A program made the position numbers and the translations under genes. 64,000 nt of DNA, from assembly GCF_017591425.1 (NCBI RefSeq), contig NW_024465751.1, forward strand, positions 3,410,001 to 3,474,000, read 5' to 3'. Positions 33,166 through 45,240 of the stretch are shown one piece after another (within the stretch, counting starts at the first letter, position 1; every line of letters starts with the position of its first letter). This stretch comes from Ochotona curzoniae (Eukaryota; Chordata; Mammalia; Lagomorpha; Ochotonidae). The notes below the pieces were generated by a model that made no database searches, was not told the DNA's origin, and was given only the letters and a program-made list of their open reading frames with translations.

Positions 33166-34119
33166 ATGGAGCTCTCGGATGTGCGCTGCCTTAGCGACAG
33201 CGAGGAACTCTACACCATCCACCCGACGCCCCCGGCCGGCGACGGCGGGAGCAGCTCCCGGCCGCAGCGGCTGCTCTGGCAGACGGCGGTGCGACACATC
33301 ACCGAGCAGCGCTTCATTCACGGGCACCGGGGCGGCGGCGGCGGGAGCGGAGCCTCCGGGAAAACCTCGAACCCTGCGGGCTGTGGCCCCAACCACCACG
33401 CGCCGCAGCTGTCGGGCGAGTCGGCGCTGCCGCTCTACTCGCTGGGCCCCGGGGAGCGCGCGCACAGCACCGGTGGCTCCAAAGTCTTCCCGGAACGCAG
33501 CGGGAGCGGCAGCGCCAGCGGGAGCGGAGGAGGCGATCTGGGCTTCCTGCACCTCGACTGCGCCCCGAGCAACTCGGATTTCTTCCTCAATGGGGGCTAC
33601 AGTTACCGGGGGGTCATTTTCCCCACCCTGCGCAACTCCTTTAAATCCCGGGATCTGGAACGCCTCTACCAGCGCTATTTCCTGGGCCAGAGGCGCAAAT
33701 CGGAGGTGGTGATGAACGTGCTGGATGTGATGACCAAACTCACTCTCCTGGTCCTCCACCTGAGCCTGGCCTCAGCGCCTATGGACCCGCTCAAGGGCAT
33801 CCTGTTGGGCTTTTTCACCGGCATCGAGGTGGTGATCTGTGCCCTTGTGGTGGTCAGGAAGGACACCACCTCGCACACCTACCTGCAGTACAGCGGTGTG
33901 GTCACCTGGGTGGCCATGACCACCCAGATCCTGGCAGCGGGCCTCGGCTACGGGCTCCTGGGCGACGGCATAGGTTACGTGCTCTTCACACTCTTCGCCA
34001 CCTACAGCATGTTGCCCCTGCCGCTCACCTGGGCCATCCTGGCAGGCCTAGGCACCTCACTGCTGCAAGTGGTCCTGCAAGTGCTCATCCCCCGCCTGTC
34101 TGTCATTTCTGTCAACCAG
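33166..34119 (+). CDS. ADCY8: Adenylyl cyclase type 8, exon 1 coding part (318 codons)
   Basis: Encodes the N-terminus and most of the first membrane cassette of the Ca2+/calmodulin-stimulated adenylyl cyclase that makes cAMP from ATP at the plasma membrane, mainly in neurons. The start is ATG with GCGCC upstream and G at +4, a good Kozak context; the protein begins MELSDVRCL like human AC8. Residues 1-180 are cytosolic. Segment 35-54 ([20 protein letters not shown], with W38, F50 and H52) is the known N-terminal calmodulin-binding site. Residues 56-66 and 112-123 are Gly/Ser-rich. Predicted membrane spans lie near 182-203, 211-230, 243-264, 268-284 and 287-307. Spans beyond these and both catalytic domains (C1a, C2a) must be in later exons outside the window. 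The exon ends after codon 318 (Gln) in phase 0 at CAG|GTAAGG. Length and sequence are very close to human exon 1 as I remember it. No frameshift or stop. Confidence 0.97.
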
Positions 34120-34125
34120 GTAAGG
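34117..34125 (+). other. ADCY8: ADCY8 exon 1 splice donor
   Basis: CAG|GTAAGG, near-consensus, with the cut between 34,119 and 34,120. The phase-0 junction after Gln agrees with the human gene as I recall it. The sequence after it no longer resembles adenylyl cyclase. Confidence 0.95.
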
Positions 34126-34218
34126 CTTGCCTGCCTTGCTTTCCCCCTGGACTCTTCTTGGTTTGTTTATGAATTGTTTCAGGAGGGTGGTTCCTTTTCA
34201 GTAGGGCCCCTCCCCTAA
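34120..34218 (+). other. Intron 1 read-through extension (32 codons)
   Basis: If the donor is not used the frame stays open for 32 codons and stops at TAA (34,216-34,218), giving a 350-residue protein with five predicted spans and no catalytic domain. AATAAA signals at 34,692-34,697 and 34,706-34,711 could end such a transcript. There is no evidence beyond sequence. Confidence 0.3.
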
Positions 34219-36669
34219 TCTGGCACTCACTTGCCTGGCACCAGGGGAGGGGGCTTGGTCTTGAGTGAGGTGGTATCTGTCCTCAGAGGAACTGGAACTA
34301 AATGACCCCTGAAAGTTTACCAATTCTCTACCTTTCTATTCCGATGCCGCGAGTCGCTCTTCTCAACTGACAAAGTCTCTTCTTCATAACTCCAATCTTC
34401 ACTCCCGTACCTGCCAGAAGACACGAGGGGAGGGGAAACACCTGCTCTGTAGCAACTTCACTCCTAAGAGTAACTGTGGGGTGTGGGGAGGACCCTGGAG
34501 CTCTAGTTAGTTGGCTGAGTATCTCCATATAGAAACTAGCATTTGCTCTGCATTGAGTTATTGCCAGTGCTGGGTACCATCCACGTGGCAATCTCACTGA
34601 CCTTTAAAACAACCCTATGACACATATCTTTGGGTCACAATATTTCTTGTTTTGGGAATCTGAAATGCCACCCCTCATTGCAGAATCTTTGAATAAAATG
34701 CTTTGAATAAACGAATCTCAGAAATTGGAGGGGACAGGGTTCTTGGCAAAGAATACATGTTTTGATTCATTGCAGGAAGTATTTTGATGTAGACAATTTG
34801 AAATATGTAGGTGGAATCTCCCTCTTGGGTGTCATTCCCCCCTCCACACTTCCTTATCAAATATGGATGTGTCCCCGAGGAACAGCATTCATGCTGTCTA
34901 AGGTAGACAATGATCGTATTGTTTGTACTCGCTGAGCCAATACATTATGAATGGCCCAGCACTTCTTCACCAAAGGCTGGTAGGTCCTCGGAGACTAAAA
35001 ATGAGGGTTTCTTGGGAATGAGGGCAGTGTTGAGCAACAGTGTTTTCACCTGGCAGGTTGGAGCGAGCTGCATGGACAGGAGGATGCTTTGCCTGTCCCG
35101 AGTCTCCCCTAAGCCTTGGTGTCTCTTTTGTAATATTGAAAACATAAAGCTCCTCTTTCATCTGCTCAGGTACAAACTACCGAACGCTACTCCTGGTTTT
35201 TAGACCTGGCATCATTGGGGTCTTTGGCCATCATTGATCTCCTCTGAGCTTATGGTCCATTCAGGATCCTGCCTCCTTTCTGATGACTCTAAATCCATTT
35301 GTCCCAATGCTTATCTGGTTAGCTGCTTTCGTAGCGCTTTATAAAGTCTCTCTGGGTGAAATGAAGAACATGTGAAGTCTATGGCTGTGGACATCAGTCA
35401 CGAAATGGGAAGATGAAACAACCACGGATGTTCTCTGAAAATGAACATGAGCTCCTAATACTCACCTAGAATAAGGCCCTGATTTTCAAAGAAGTCATGT
35501 GCTTCGAAAAAAGAAGTCATTAGGCTTGTATACAGTTATGTGGCATATTATCCGTGTTTTTCAATCCTATATATACTAAGATCTGAATTCTAGTACATAA
35601 AAATGTACTTTCTTCTGAAGTTTCTCATTCTGCTTTTCATGTTCTATGTCATATAGTTCGGCATCAGCATATCCCTTCTTCCCCTCACTTGCTCCTCTTC
35701 CCCGTTCTCTGTCTCATCTCGTTTATTTCCCATATACTCTGCTTGCCTTTCTTCATGTAACTCACTAAGTTGTTTTCATAATATATCAGGGCTATTGGAT
35801 TATATGCATACGATTCCATTTGCTAAAACCCATTTCCTTCTCGGCACACATTACTAAAAGACTTCATCAAGTTTGGAACAGTATTTAGAATAACACATCC
35901 TAAGTGGCGATGTATGAGTATTTTCAAATTTCCAAGTATAGAGATGATTTCTTTGCCAAGTGAATCGAGAAAGTAAATTTTGGCTTCATCTGTGTTTTAT
36001 ACTCTGCTCAAATACTGCCAGATGGACCATGATTAAAAATAATCTTCCAAATGTCTTCCCACCCCACCCTATCAACAACAGTCCTCTGCTGCGAGAACCA
36101 AAGTCCTGGTACATGTAAGCTAAAGCTGATTCGATTTCTGCTTGGATGGGAATTGGAAAGAACCTGTGAGTGTAGAGGTTGAGTCCTCTGTACCACATTC
36201 TGGAGGAACGACCAAGGCGCTCTCCCCTCACTTCAGGTGCTGAAAGAGCCTTTAAGAACATTTTCCTTTGGCGCCCTCTAGGCTTTCAAGCTTCCTTCCT
36301 AGGTCTGCTCATGGAGACTTAATTGTTTTTGTTTTGTTACGTTTTGCTTTGCTTTGCTTTTAAAGATGTTGTCATTTGTTTGTTTCACTAGGTACTATAT
36401 AGCTTCCCATAGTTGGTAATATTTTAAGGCATGCCCAAAGCCATCCAACTACCCCTTGTAGCAACAGGAGTAAAATTGCTGCTTCTTTCTGCTTATTTCC
36501 TTCTCAGCGCCTCCTCAGACTTTAAATACACCATCTGTTTTTCTATCTTTCAAAGTTCTCCAGCTCTTTCTTGCCTTTTCATCTTTGCACCTGCTGCCCA
36601 GGACAGCTTTTTCCAAGTCTTCACCTGACAGTCATATTCTCAGCGCTGCAGAGTCTCAGATGCCATGAT
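34219..36669. other. ADCY8 intron 1, proximal part
   Basis: No exon or young repeat. A weak antisense MIR remnant is at about 34,590-34,680 ('GACCTTTAAAACAACCCTATGACAC'). Short open frames are present but unrecognised. Confidence 0.5.
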
Positions 36670-36880
36670 CCTCAGTGCGTGTATCTCCCCCACCCCAGAG
36701 AAATGCACTGTCAGGAATTGTCTTATTTGTTTGTATTTGCCACGATTCTTCTCCCCACTCTCACAAGAATGTAAACTTCCTAGGTGCAAAAGGACAATGC
36801 CTACTATTTTCACCTCTTTAGCTTCAGAATCTAGGAATATGCTTGGCATCTAGTGGGCATCAGTCACTTAAAAAAAGGAA
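36670..36880 (+). repeat. L2 3' end, sense
   Basis: 'ACAAGAATGTAAACTTCCTAGGTGCAAAAGGACAATG', then 'TCACCTCTTTAGCTTCAGAATCTAGGAATATGCTTGGCATCTAGTGGGCATC'. This is the worn L2 'agaatgtaagctccatgagggcaggg...cctagcacagtgcctggcacatagtaggcactc' sequence. Confidence 0.7.
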
Positions 36881-37009
36881 CTATTCACTGCGTGTGCAGT
36901 ACTGTGTTGCTCAAACTGTCTCAAAGATGCATGTGCACATGCCCACACACATGCAACTAAGGTAGTCATTTACGCATAAACAGCTCTTGGACAAATCATG
37001 GCATCATAA

Positions 37010-37220
37010 TAATCTGTATTTGTACAGTTTTCACACATAACTAAGCACCTTCATGTCCATTGTTGCATCAAAGGATGACCACATGTGGTATCATCCTTCG
37101 TATCCTTCATCTTTATTTCTGAAAAAATGACAGAATCATAGAAATTGTAGCGAGACAGCCCAAAGACCACAAGACTAAACAGGTTGAGGGAAATATTCAA
37201 ACCTTGGCTCTGATGCTAAC
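37010..37220 (-). repeat. MIR, antisense
   Basis: 'TTTATTTCTGAAAAAATGACAGAATCATAGAAATTGTAGC', 'CCCAAAGACCACAAGACTAAACAGG' and 'ATATTCAAACCTTGGCTCTGATGC' follow the antisense MIR order. Confidence 0.6.
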
Positions 37221-39548
37221 CAACCAGTAGTATTTTAGGGTTTATCCTTTCCAACGCACAAGTGTTTGATTGTTCAAGAGCCAGGAGTACCTGTTTCATC
37301 ATTCAGGAAACCCTCCTTATAACATGTGAATGAATACTTAACAATGAGAAAGTCACAGGGAAATTAGGAGGGGAAAATAATGGAATTGATGGGCATAGCT
37401 GTATGCAGCCAGCTTTTCATCCTGCCTAGCTGGACACAAGCATGCTAACTGAAGCCAATAAGCACAGGAATATCACCTTTCTTTGCATTTGTCCTAATTC
37501 CTTTTGAGAGGATGGCTCATGTTTAACTTACCATTTTCAAGAGCCAGGAAACTAAAATGACAGTACAGAGTCAATTCCCCTTGGCAGCCTTTTCACTTCA
37601 CTGAAAATGCTATTTTCGGATGTCATAAATGAGCCGGGGATTGCTACGAGAATCTTTCTCCTTCTTCCCTCTTCAAGGAAATTACTTCTGTGTCTGCGCA
37701 GGACAATGGACATGCCATACATCTCAGTAAAGGCCAGAAGTGAAGGACAAACCGCTGTGTTTGTTTGCCCACCCTTTGCACTATCCTGTGGATATGGGAA
37801 GCAGCTGTGGAGACCATCTAGCAGGTCCATCAGCAAAATGAGGATGGGGGAGGGCGGGGGAGTGTTTACTCCACTCATTTAGCAGGTAAACTGCTTAACT
37901 TCCCACCTAAATACAGATATTATGCATATATAAGCCACCATTTTCCTTGGCAGGTTGAAATGTTATAGGTTAGTTCAAGAATACTGAGGTTAGTTCAAGA
38001 ACTCTATTTTACCTTCACCATGTTCAGGAACAGGTAACTTAGGGCTACAGTTATTCCTTGAGAAGCCTCACCTAATTCAAGTTAAATAGCTGTGTATTTG
38101 TAATTCAAACCAGGAAAGGAATGCCTTATTCTTATTCAGATTTGTCTCTGACATCTGGATTACTTCCCACTGCTTAAGCCACCTATTTATCCTAGCAGTT
38201 CAACTTATTTATCAGGAACTTCATTATGAACGGCAGTTTTGTTTAAATAACTTAATGACCAGGTTATATTTATTAGATTTCTTTCCCATGGTGGGCAAAT
38301 TCACATCACAGTTACTATAATGAGTATTTTATTCTCTTTTAATTGCTGGTGGCTATAATATGAGTTACCTAACATTTGAAAGTCATCCTGTCCTCATTCT
38401 TTAGCTCATTAGCACTAAGATGGTGGAAATCATTGAGTTATCAGAAAGCTGGGAGGCAGTAGCACATAACCAGGAAGATGATGGCATTCTGCCTCCCTCT
38501 TGAGGATTCTAAAATGTTACAGCCAGTGTCTAATTAGTCGTATATACCTCTGGCTGAAGGAGGTAAGTGAAACTGTTACAGGGTAGGGATTTCTTCAAGA
38601 TGGCTCAACAAGCAAAGGCAGCCAGGTAAGTAAATCCAAGCCAGCTAGTGCACAAGGTCATGCTGCCAGGCTTTAATTTGCCACGCAACATTTTCTTCCC
38701 TGGTTACAGACATTGCATAAGACAATACAGACTAGAGCCAGAATATGCTAATTAAATAATGATCCTTAAACTTGACTAATAACAAGAGGGTATTTAGCCT
38801 ACCATTTGGCCTTTAAAAATTCCTGTGGGAAAATGCATTTTTATAATGAGTGTGGTGACAGTGTATGACGTTTTATGGTAGAGACTAAGTAGGAGACAGA
38901 CTGCGTGTGGCTTAACTACACATTTCTGATTATTACGGTGAAGTCACTGATTTGTAAAGATAAAATGAATAGATGGATTAGCAGCATCTCTTTGCCATTT
39001 ATAAAATGTAAGCATCAGCATATGGTACTATTTGTTCCTTGTCTAAGTTTAAGGCCTTTTGTTGTTAACGCAAATAGAGGGAATTCTGTGACTACTTAAT
39101 GCATAGCAAATGGCATGCGTCTTTAATCAGCCCAACTTTATAGTTGATATCAAGGTAACACATCAGAACATATAAATACATATTAAATGAATAGGACTGG
39201 GCTCTGATATAACACACCCTCACTGTATGTATCTGCATTTTTAAGTACTCCAAATACCCCCATTTCTGTGCATTTTTCTTTAGCAAATTCACATAGGCTG
39301 TAAAAAAATAATTGCAACATTCCAGTGTGCCTGAGAAAAATGCCTTTCAAAAACAGATTTGAGTGACAGTCTCCCAGGAGATTCCTCTGAATGCCAGGAA
39401 ATGGAAATATTATTATCACTTACTTGTGAAAAATACGTAAGACTCTCCCTTTAGGTCTTGTTTCTCCACCTTCCACCTCCACAATTTTCTTCCTTCCGTC
39501 CTCCCTTTCTTGTCCCCATTCTTTCATCATCCTTTTTCCCTCCCTCCC
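37221..39548. other. ADCY8 intron 1, unassigned
   Basis: No repeat family is recognised across about 2.3 kb except a 15-base direct repeat, AGGTTAGTTCAAGAA, at 37,967-37,981 and 37,987-38,001. AT-rich with homeodomain-type TAATTA cores near 38,530-38,760. The absence of repeats makes it a candidate for conserved non-coding sequence, which cannot be judged without alignment. Confidence 0.45.
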
Positions 39549-39616
39549 TTCCTTCCTTCCTTCCTTCCTTCCTTCCTTCCTTCCTTCCTTCCTTCCTTCC
39601 TTCCTTCCTTCCTTCC
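39549..39616 (+). repeat. (TTCC)17 microsatellite
   Basis: Seventeen perfect TTCC units (GGAA on the minus strand) inside a wider pyrimidine-rich tract (about 39,465-39,618). Confidence 0.98.
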
Positions 39617-42600
39617 TCGGTTCTTTTCTATTTGTATTTGCGTGCTGGTAGAGAATAACTTTGCAAAAGAAATTTTTAATGATTGCTGAAATGACCAATT
39701 AAAGCCCTTCAACCCTGGCCTGTAGACATTTTTGCCCTGGAGCTGCAAGCAGATTTGATGTCTGTGTGTTTTAACAGAATCATAAAATGATTGTGTGGCA
39801 AGTGTTTTTGCAAGACTAAATTATGAATTTGCTTTCCATTGTATGCTGTAATATCACCTAACTGGTATCAGGACATAATAAAATTAAAACTGCAGGGACT
39901 ATGGAGTCTCAACTTCTGGAACAGCTGTGGCAATGTCATGGAAGTACGACAAATGTGCCAATTGTATTTACCCTTTTGTGATCAATGGCATTTAAAAAGT
40001 TCCTCAAAAGTGAGTGAAAGCAAGCCCAGTAAGAAGGGATTTTAAAAACAGTTTATCCCAAATCCAGCATTGCTGCTAGCAATGCAGAGGACACTAACTA
40101 CTACAATCATGCTGATGTGACATTTCACTGTTGTATAAATATTTCTTAGGTTGCTAATTTATTCGTTTCACAGTGTCTATTTGAGTTGATCCTGTGTGTG
40201 CTTATTTCCAGCACAGGCGACACTTGCAGCACTCATCACAAGCCTTTCCTCACATCAACAATGGGTGCCATCTTGATTCTATGCAAAGCCTAGACTTTGC
40301 AGTTGGATAACATATCAGTTCACTTGACATATTGCATCTGAAGCTTATTCCTAGCTCTTTCTCTGGCCTGGAATTCAAGTAACTGAATCTGAAGGTTGAC
40401 AGCAACATTGAAGGCTCAAAAATTGTCATGATACGTAAATTTGAACCCCAGTTAGTGAGACAGCAATTTATGTAAGATAATTTCTTCCCCTGAATTTTCC
40501 TAGTGCTTGAATAGAGGAAAGCTTCCTTAACCAGCCAGAACAGAGCAGGGAGCCATGCTACTCTGTGCTGTACTTGCCCTGCAACTGTAATTGGATCTAC
40601 ACACACAAATTCTATCAGTGAGTTTTGTTTATGAAGGACTATTTTAAGAAGTCAGGTCACTTAAACAGCACTTCAGAAGGCAACTTTCTCACTGCAATAT
40701 TTTTCACAGTCAGCCTTGTGGAGCAGAGGAAGAATGCAAGATGGATTAATTAACCTTGGAAATGCCAGACATTCCTAGGGAGATTCAGCCATTGCTGATG
40801 GCAATAAAAATCATTTTACCAGCAAACTTCACCATGAAACTTCCTCCTCCAAAGACAAACAGAGCTTAGGACAATATGTTGTCACATAAGCACACATTTG
40901 CATCTTTCCTTGATCTCTGTTCATTGGGCCCCAAATGGGTATTATGTAAATTGACATTTGAGTTTTATTCAGCCAGAACATCCTTTTTCAGATTTAATAC
41001 CTTGCAATACCTCCCATAATCAGTAGCTACCAGCATTTCTGTCCTATCTCCTCCCCTTTCTGTCTTACATGCTCAAGCTCAAGTGTCCCTAATAGCAAAA
41101 TGTGTTATAAGCACAAATATCTCACAATTAGAAAATAATAGTGCAATACAATGTTAAGACTAGATGAACTTGACGAACTCATTGTAAAGATGGACCACAT
41201 TAATGATCCTTTTTGTATTAATGAGTGACTTTTAAAAACTGCTATTCTATATAAAGTGCATACAGTGTGAAATCTTCACATGAAAATAGAAAGTATAACC
41301 ACTTCATTTTATAAACAACACATCCTTCTTCTATGTCAGTTGGTTTTCCAGTTGACTGCAAGAAACCATTTCAGAAATCTTTTCTCAATTTATATGTGCA
41401 TGTGAATGTGTGTGTGTGATTACATTGCTGAATGCACATGATTGCTTATAAAATAGAATCTACTGAGGATTGGAGAATGCATAATCAAAATGCATGCACT
41501 TCTGTAACTCATAATACAAGAAATGCAACATAAAATCTCTAAGATATTGGGGAAACATGCTAAAGCTGCTGGAAGACTTGAGGATAGGGAAATACAGGAA
41601 TGTGCTGACTGCCCTCTAATACTTGATCATTTCATGATGTCTCCTATAAGACCAGTGAATGACCATTAGAATAGTATTCATTGCAAGGTGAAGCTTTGCA
41701 GTAAATGCACATGTCCTAAGTTGATGGGAGAGATTGCTGCTTTTTAAAAAATGAGATTCCTGCCATGGGGTTTCTGCACAAGGAAGCTGAGATTCTTGTC
41801 AAGTGAGTTGTTCCTCAAGGTCAATTGAAAGCCACTGGCTACATCTAAAAGCCAACAAACTTCCTTACAGGCTGACAAGGAGAAGGACACAGGCCAAAAG
41901 ACCAATATGACCAAAAGGCATTGGGCCAATGGACACTTCTTCCCTTGTTAGGTCCTTAGATAGTGCTACCCCAATGACCTCTGCTTAGATTTTAAGGAGC
42001 AAAATTTTGGCACATGGCCACTGCAAAACAAAGAAAGGACAGCAAATAGATTAGATTTTGCTGATCCTCAAAAAACTTACGATTTCATCAGAAAGCAAGA
42101 GCAAGTGGGTATAGAGTAGATCAGTTAGTCAACAAATGTTTGCTTTGTAGATGCTTGCAATGAAAGAATCTCAACTGAATACCACACTTTTAATGAAAAG
42201 GAATGAATGAGCAATCAATGGAATGAACATAAGCATCTCCTTTTGACTGCCGTCTCTTCACTCACAGTCTATTGGGGGGAATGGGAAAATGATAAGACAA
42301 ATTGGATCTCTGTTCATTATAAGCAAAAATGCATCAGTAATTATCCTACCAAGTACCTTGCACAAAGAGAAGTACAAGTCCAGCTTTCACCAAACAAATG
42401 CTAAAGCGGTCATTAGATAATGTGAAGAAAAACATAAATATCCAAGTCTTTTAAAATACACAAGTGGATCTGAATTACCTGTGGGTATAATTCATTCCTG
42501 GACATTTTTAATGGATCAGGTCCACCTAAATGAAATAGAATCCAAGTATAGTACCATCCTCTCCTCCTCTATTGTGATTCAGTTCCACAGTTCTAAGTCC

Positions 42601-42910
42601 CAGGCCCAGCTCAAGAACTCTTTATTTTGCATCCCACTCAAAATCATGCCTTTAGCTTTGTTTTGTAGGATATGTAACTTTTCCCAAATACTAGCATGTC
42701 CTTTGGCTTGTCCTCATATGATGGATGCTCACACTCCTGTACATCTGAGATGCTACAGTGGGCAGAAGGTGGAGGTCATGCTCAAGAGAAAATGATCTGA
42801 ATCATTCCTAAGGGAAGATGTTGAACAAAGCGGGTTGACATTGTTGAGCACCAAATAAGATGATTAATTACCTCCATCATTTCCTGCAGCGTGACACCTA
42901 TTGCCTGAAA
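39617..42910. other. ADCY8 intron 1, unassigned
   Basis: No gene or confident repeat in about 3.3 kb. A short (TG)n run lies near 41,407-41,418. Confidence 0.45.
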
Positions 42911-42920
42911 ATGACGTCAT
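42911..42920. promoter_or_regulatory. Palindromic CRE in intron 1
   Basis: ATGACGTCAT is a perfect 10-base palindrome containing the full CRE TGACGTCA, and is followed directly by TTCCTG, an ETS-type core. It is 8.8 kb downstream of exon 1 in repeat-free intron. Full CREs contain a CpG and are rare outside CpG islands. Enhancer activity is inference. Confidence 0.5.
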
Positions 42921-44524
42921 TTCCTGGCCGGGTCAGTTATCTACTGACTGACAAGAAGCAAAGGAAAGCCCAGTTTTAGGTTTGGGAACCTACTGCAGTT
43001 AACTAAAGCATTCTTCATGAAGCTTGAATAAGTTTATGAGAAACTCGTAAGCTTTTAGTTCTGTGGAGCATTATTCCACTTAGTTTTTCTGCAATTAGTT
43101 TATAAAACAAAATCAAGAAGAGATTGTTTGCTTTCTTTTGAGCTGAAAGTCAAATCCACCCCCCCCCCATTTGTGGTGAATCCTTCATCTAAAAATGTTT
43201 CAGAACCCCAGACAGTCTGTCTTCAAAAAGCACAAGGTCTCTCCTTTTCTATTTATGAGACAGAGAGATATTTCCCTGACTCTCACCAAGTGAAATGTTG
43301 ATTTTTATGCGGCTTTTGGGGTTCTATCTAACCATCTCATCCTGATCGGAACTGTGCCAATGGACAGTTAGAGATATTTCTGGAATCATGCAAGTACATT
43401 TCCTTAAAAATGTAGAACCACAAATTTTCATCCTACTTTTTTTTTTCTTTGCTATGGATTTTTCTGAGTGACTTTGATAAAATAAGCGGTTTGGCTTCTT
43501 AGGGCAAAAATTTTCTCATACCTTAAAGTCTGGACAGTGGGAAGTAATGCAGAATTCTTGAACTAGATGTCCCTTCTCCTAGTGCATTCCTCTTCGCTTA
43601 GCCTTTGTTCCTGCTCCATGTTTCATAGATGCGGGCTTCCAAGTCGTTCTCATCAGTTGAACTGTGATCCTCTCAAAGTCAAGGCAGTGCCTGAGACACT
43701 GTTGAGTCTTAACAGCATGACCCATGAGTGGTGTCCTGTTGTTTCTTCTGGAATACCTTCAGGACTGCTCCTCAACCTCCTCTCTAATGTTGCGCATCCA
43801 TGGATTTCCACTCAATGTATCTCCCCATTAGCTTACTGACCAACAATTTCATCCCATCTCTCCTTCTGTTACCTTGAGCCATGTTCTGCTCACTTCTAAC
43901 TCTATCTGCAACACAGTTTTCTCCACCAATCTACGACCAGGAAATTTAGCTGGGTATCTCCATCTCAGTGCCCAACAGGCTGCTCAAGTTTAAGAAATGA
44001 AGCCCACTTCCTACCCGCATCCATATGGAAATCTGATGATCTGGTCTACTGATGTTGGAGTCCATTCACAGATCTCTCTCCTGCTTTTTGTGTCTTAGTG
44101 TAGTTACCCACTCCTGGTTTATTTCTCAAATCTTTCATTCCACCTGCTCATCCACTCAGTGTGATCTTTCCTAAAGGCTAGTACCAGGAATATTCTTCTG
44201 TAGAATCTTGTCACCACACTCTGACATGCCCTATTGGGCTCTGCCTACTTGTAATTTCTAGGGGGAAAAATCCCTTTTTTTCCCTGTTAGCATTCACTCA
44301 GGTATCACTCATTCCCGAAATTTGGCAGAGTGGTAGAAATAAGGCAGTTCCCAGAGTTTCCTTTATAAGGTGCTGTCCCATTCATGAGAGCGCCATCATC
44401 TCATGCTCTGATCATCTCCCAGGGACTCCCACCCCTTCATACCGTTATCTGTGGGTTAGTACTCGCACAGATGAATTTAGAGGTGAGGATACAAACATTT
44501 CAGGGCTTGGCAACAGCTGTCCAC
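42921..44524. other. ADCY8 intron 1, mostly unassigned
   Basis: A C-run near 43,158 and a T-rich run near 43,437-43,446. Pyrimidine-rich text at 43,570-44,270 could be worn L2 body, but I am not confident. Confidence 0.4.
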
Positions 44525-44720
44525 CACTTATTAATTCATTCCTTCATTTAGTACTTTGTATGCCAAACATTTATGAAGTACCTTGGCATGCTCACTGCAA
44601 GTGATAAGGACACTAATAGGAAAAAAAGCTAACACCTTGTTACCAAGGAGATGGCCATCAATCAAATAATGACCTGGATAATTAAAAGATTTCCAATTCA
44701 GTGAAGTTCGTTTAAGGCAG
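44525..44720 (-). repeat. L2 3' end, antisense
   Basis: 'TTAATTCATTCCTTCATTTAGTACTTTGTATGCCAAACATTTATGAAGTACC' followed by 'GTGATAAGGACACTAATAGG' is a degenerate form of the antisense L2 end ('attcattcattcaacaaatatttattgagcacc...'). Confidence 0.55.
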
Positions 44721-45089
44721 ATTTGTTGCAGATTCATGACTGGAGCAAGGTAAGTGAGGTATAGGGTACAAAAACTCCACGAGGCACTTACTCTCAGGCA
44801 CCGATCCTTAACTTGTAGGGACTGTGAAAGGAAAGATCCCTCAGGTACCCAATTTGCCTCATTCTGGTTCAGGTCATTGGTTCTATTTAAAAGGAAAAAT
44901 CTGTCCAGAAGTGAGATGAGAAAATTATTTTCAATTATGATCTAAAGAAGGAAAGCAAGATAGCAAGTAAGATGGGAATTGTGCACTTTTTAGTTCTGTT
45001 ACTAAGCTGTGTGCCTTTTGAGGTCAGGATCTGTCCTTTTGTGTGTCTTTGGAGTGGACACTAGTACATTCTGAGAGAAGCTTGCTAAG

Positions 45090-45240
45090 CTTGCTAAGTG
45101 CCTGACAATCATATTAGCATCAATACTGCTGTTTCCCTTTTTATGCATGAAGATGTTGAGCTCAGAACAGTGACATCATTTCCCTTCCAGTCATGTGGCT
45201 AATAAAAGAGTTCAATCTACAACTGCTTGATTCTAAATTT
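45090..45240 (-). repeat. MIR, antisense
   Basis: 'TGCATGAAGATGTTGAGCTCAGAACAGTGACATCATTTCCCTTCCAGTCATGTGGCTAATAA' is the antisense MIR core 'cagatgaggaaactgaggcacagagaggttaagtaacttgcccaaggtcacacagctagtaa'. Confidence 0.75.

Larger units (their letters stand above)
31555..34085. promoter_or_regulatory. ADCY8: CpG island over ADCY8 exon 1
   Basis: CpG dinucleotides are frequent throughout, against their near absence in the surrounding tens of kilobases. GC-box-like CCGCCCC (near 32,577) and GGGGGGCGG (near 31,891) motifs are present. Long open frames occur on both strands as a result of composition, not coding. Confidence 0.9.

Noticed and set aside
33467..33486. Possible REST/NRSF (RE1) site with a CAGCACC half
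   Set aside because: Only the left half matches; the second half departs strongly from the GGACAG consensus. It lies in coding sequence constrained for other reasons.
32659..33759. 366-codon minus-strand open frame opposite ADCY8 exon 1
   Set aside because: It lies antisense to conserved ADCY8 coding sequence and CpG-rich DNA, where stop codons are rare by composition. The product is low-complexity Arg/Ala/Gly-rich with no recognisable domain.
39420..39748. Frames encoding repeated KEGR or SFLP units
   Set aside because: Translations of the (TTCC)17 microsatellite.
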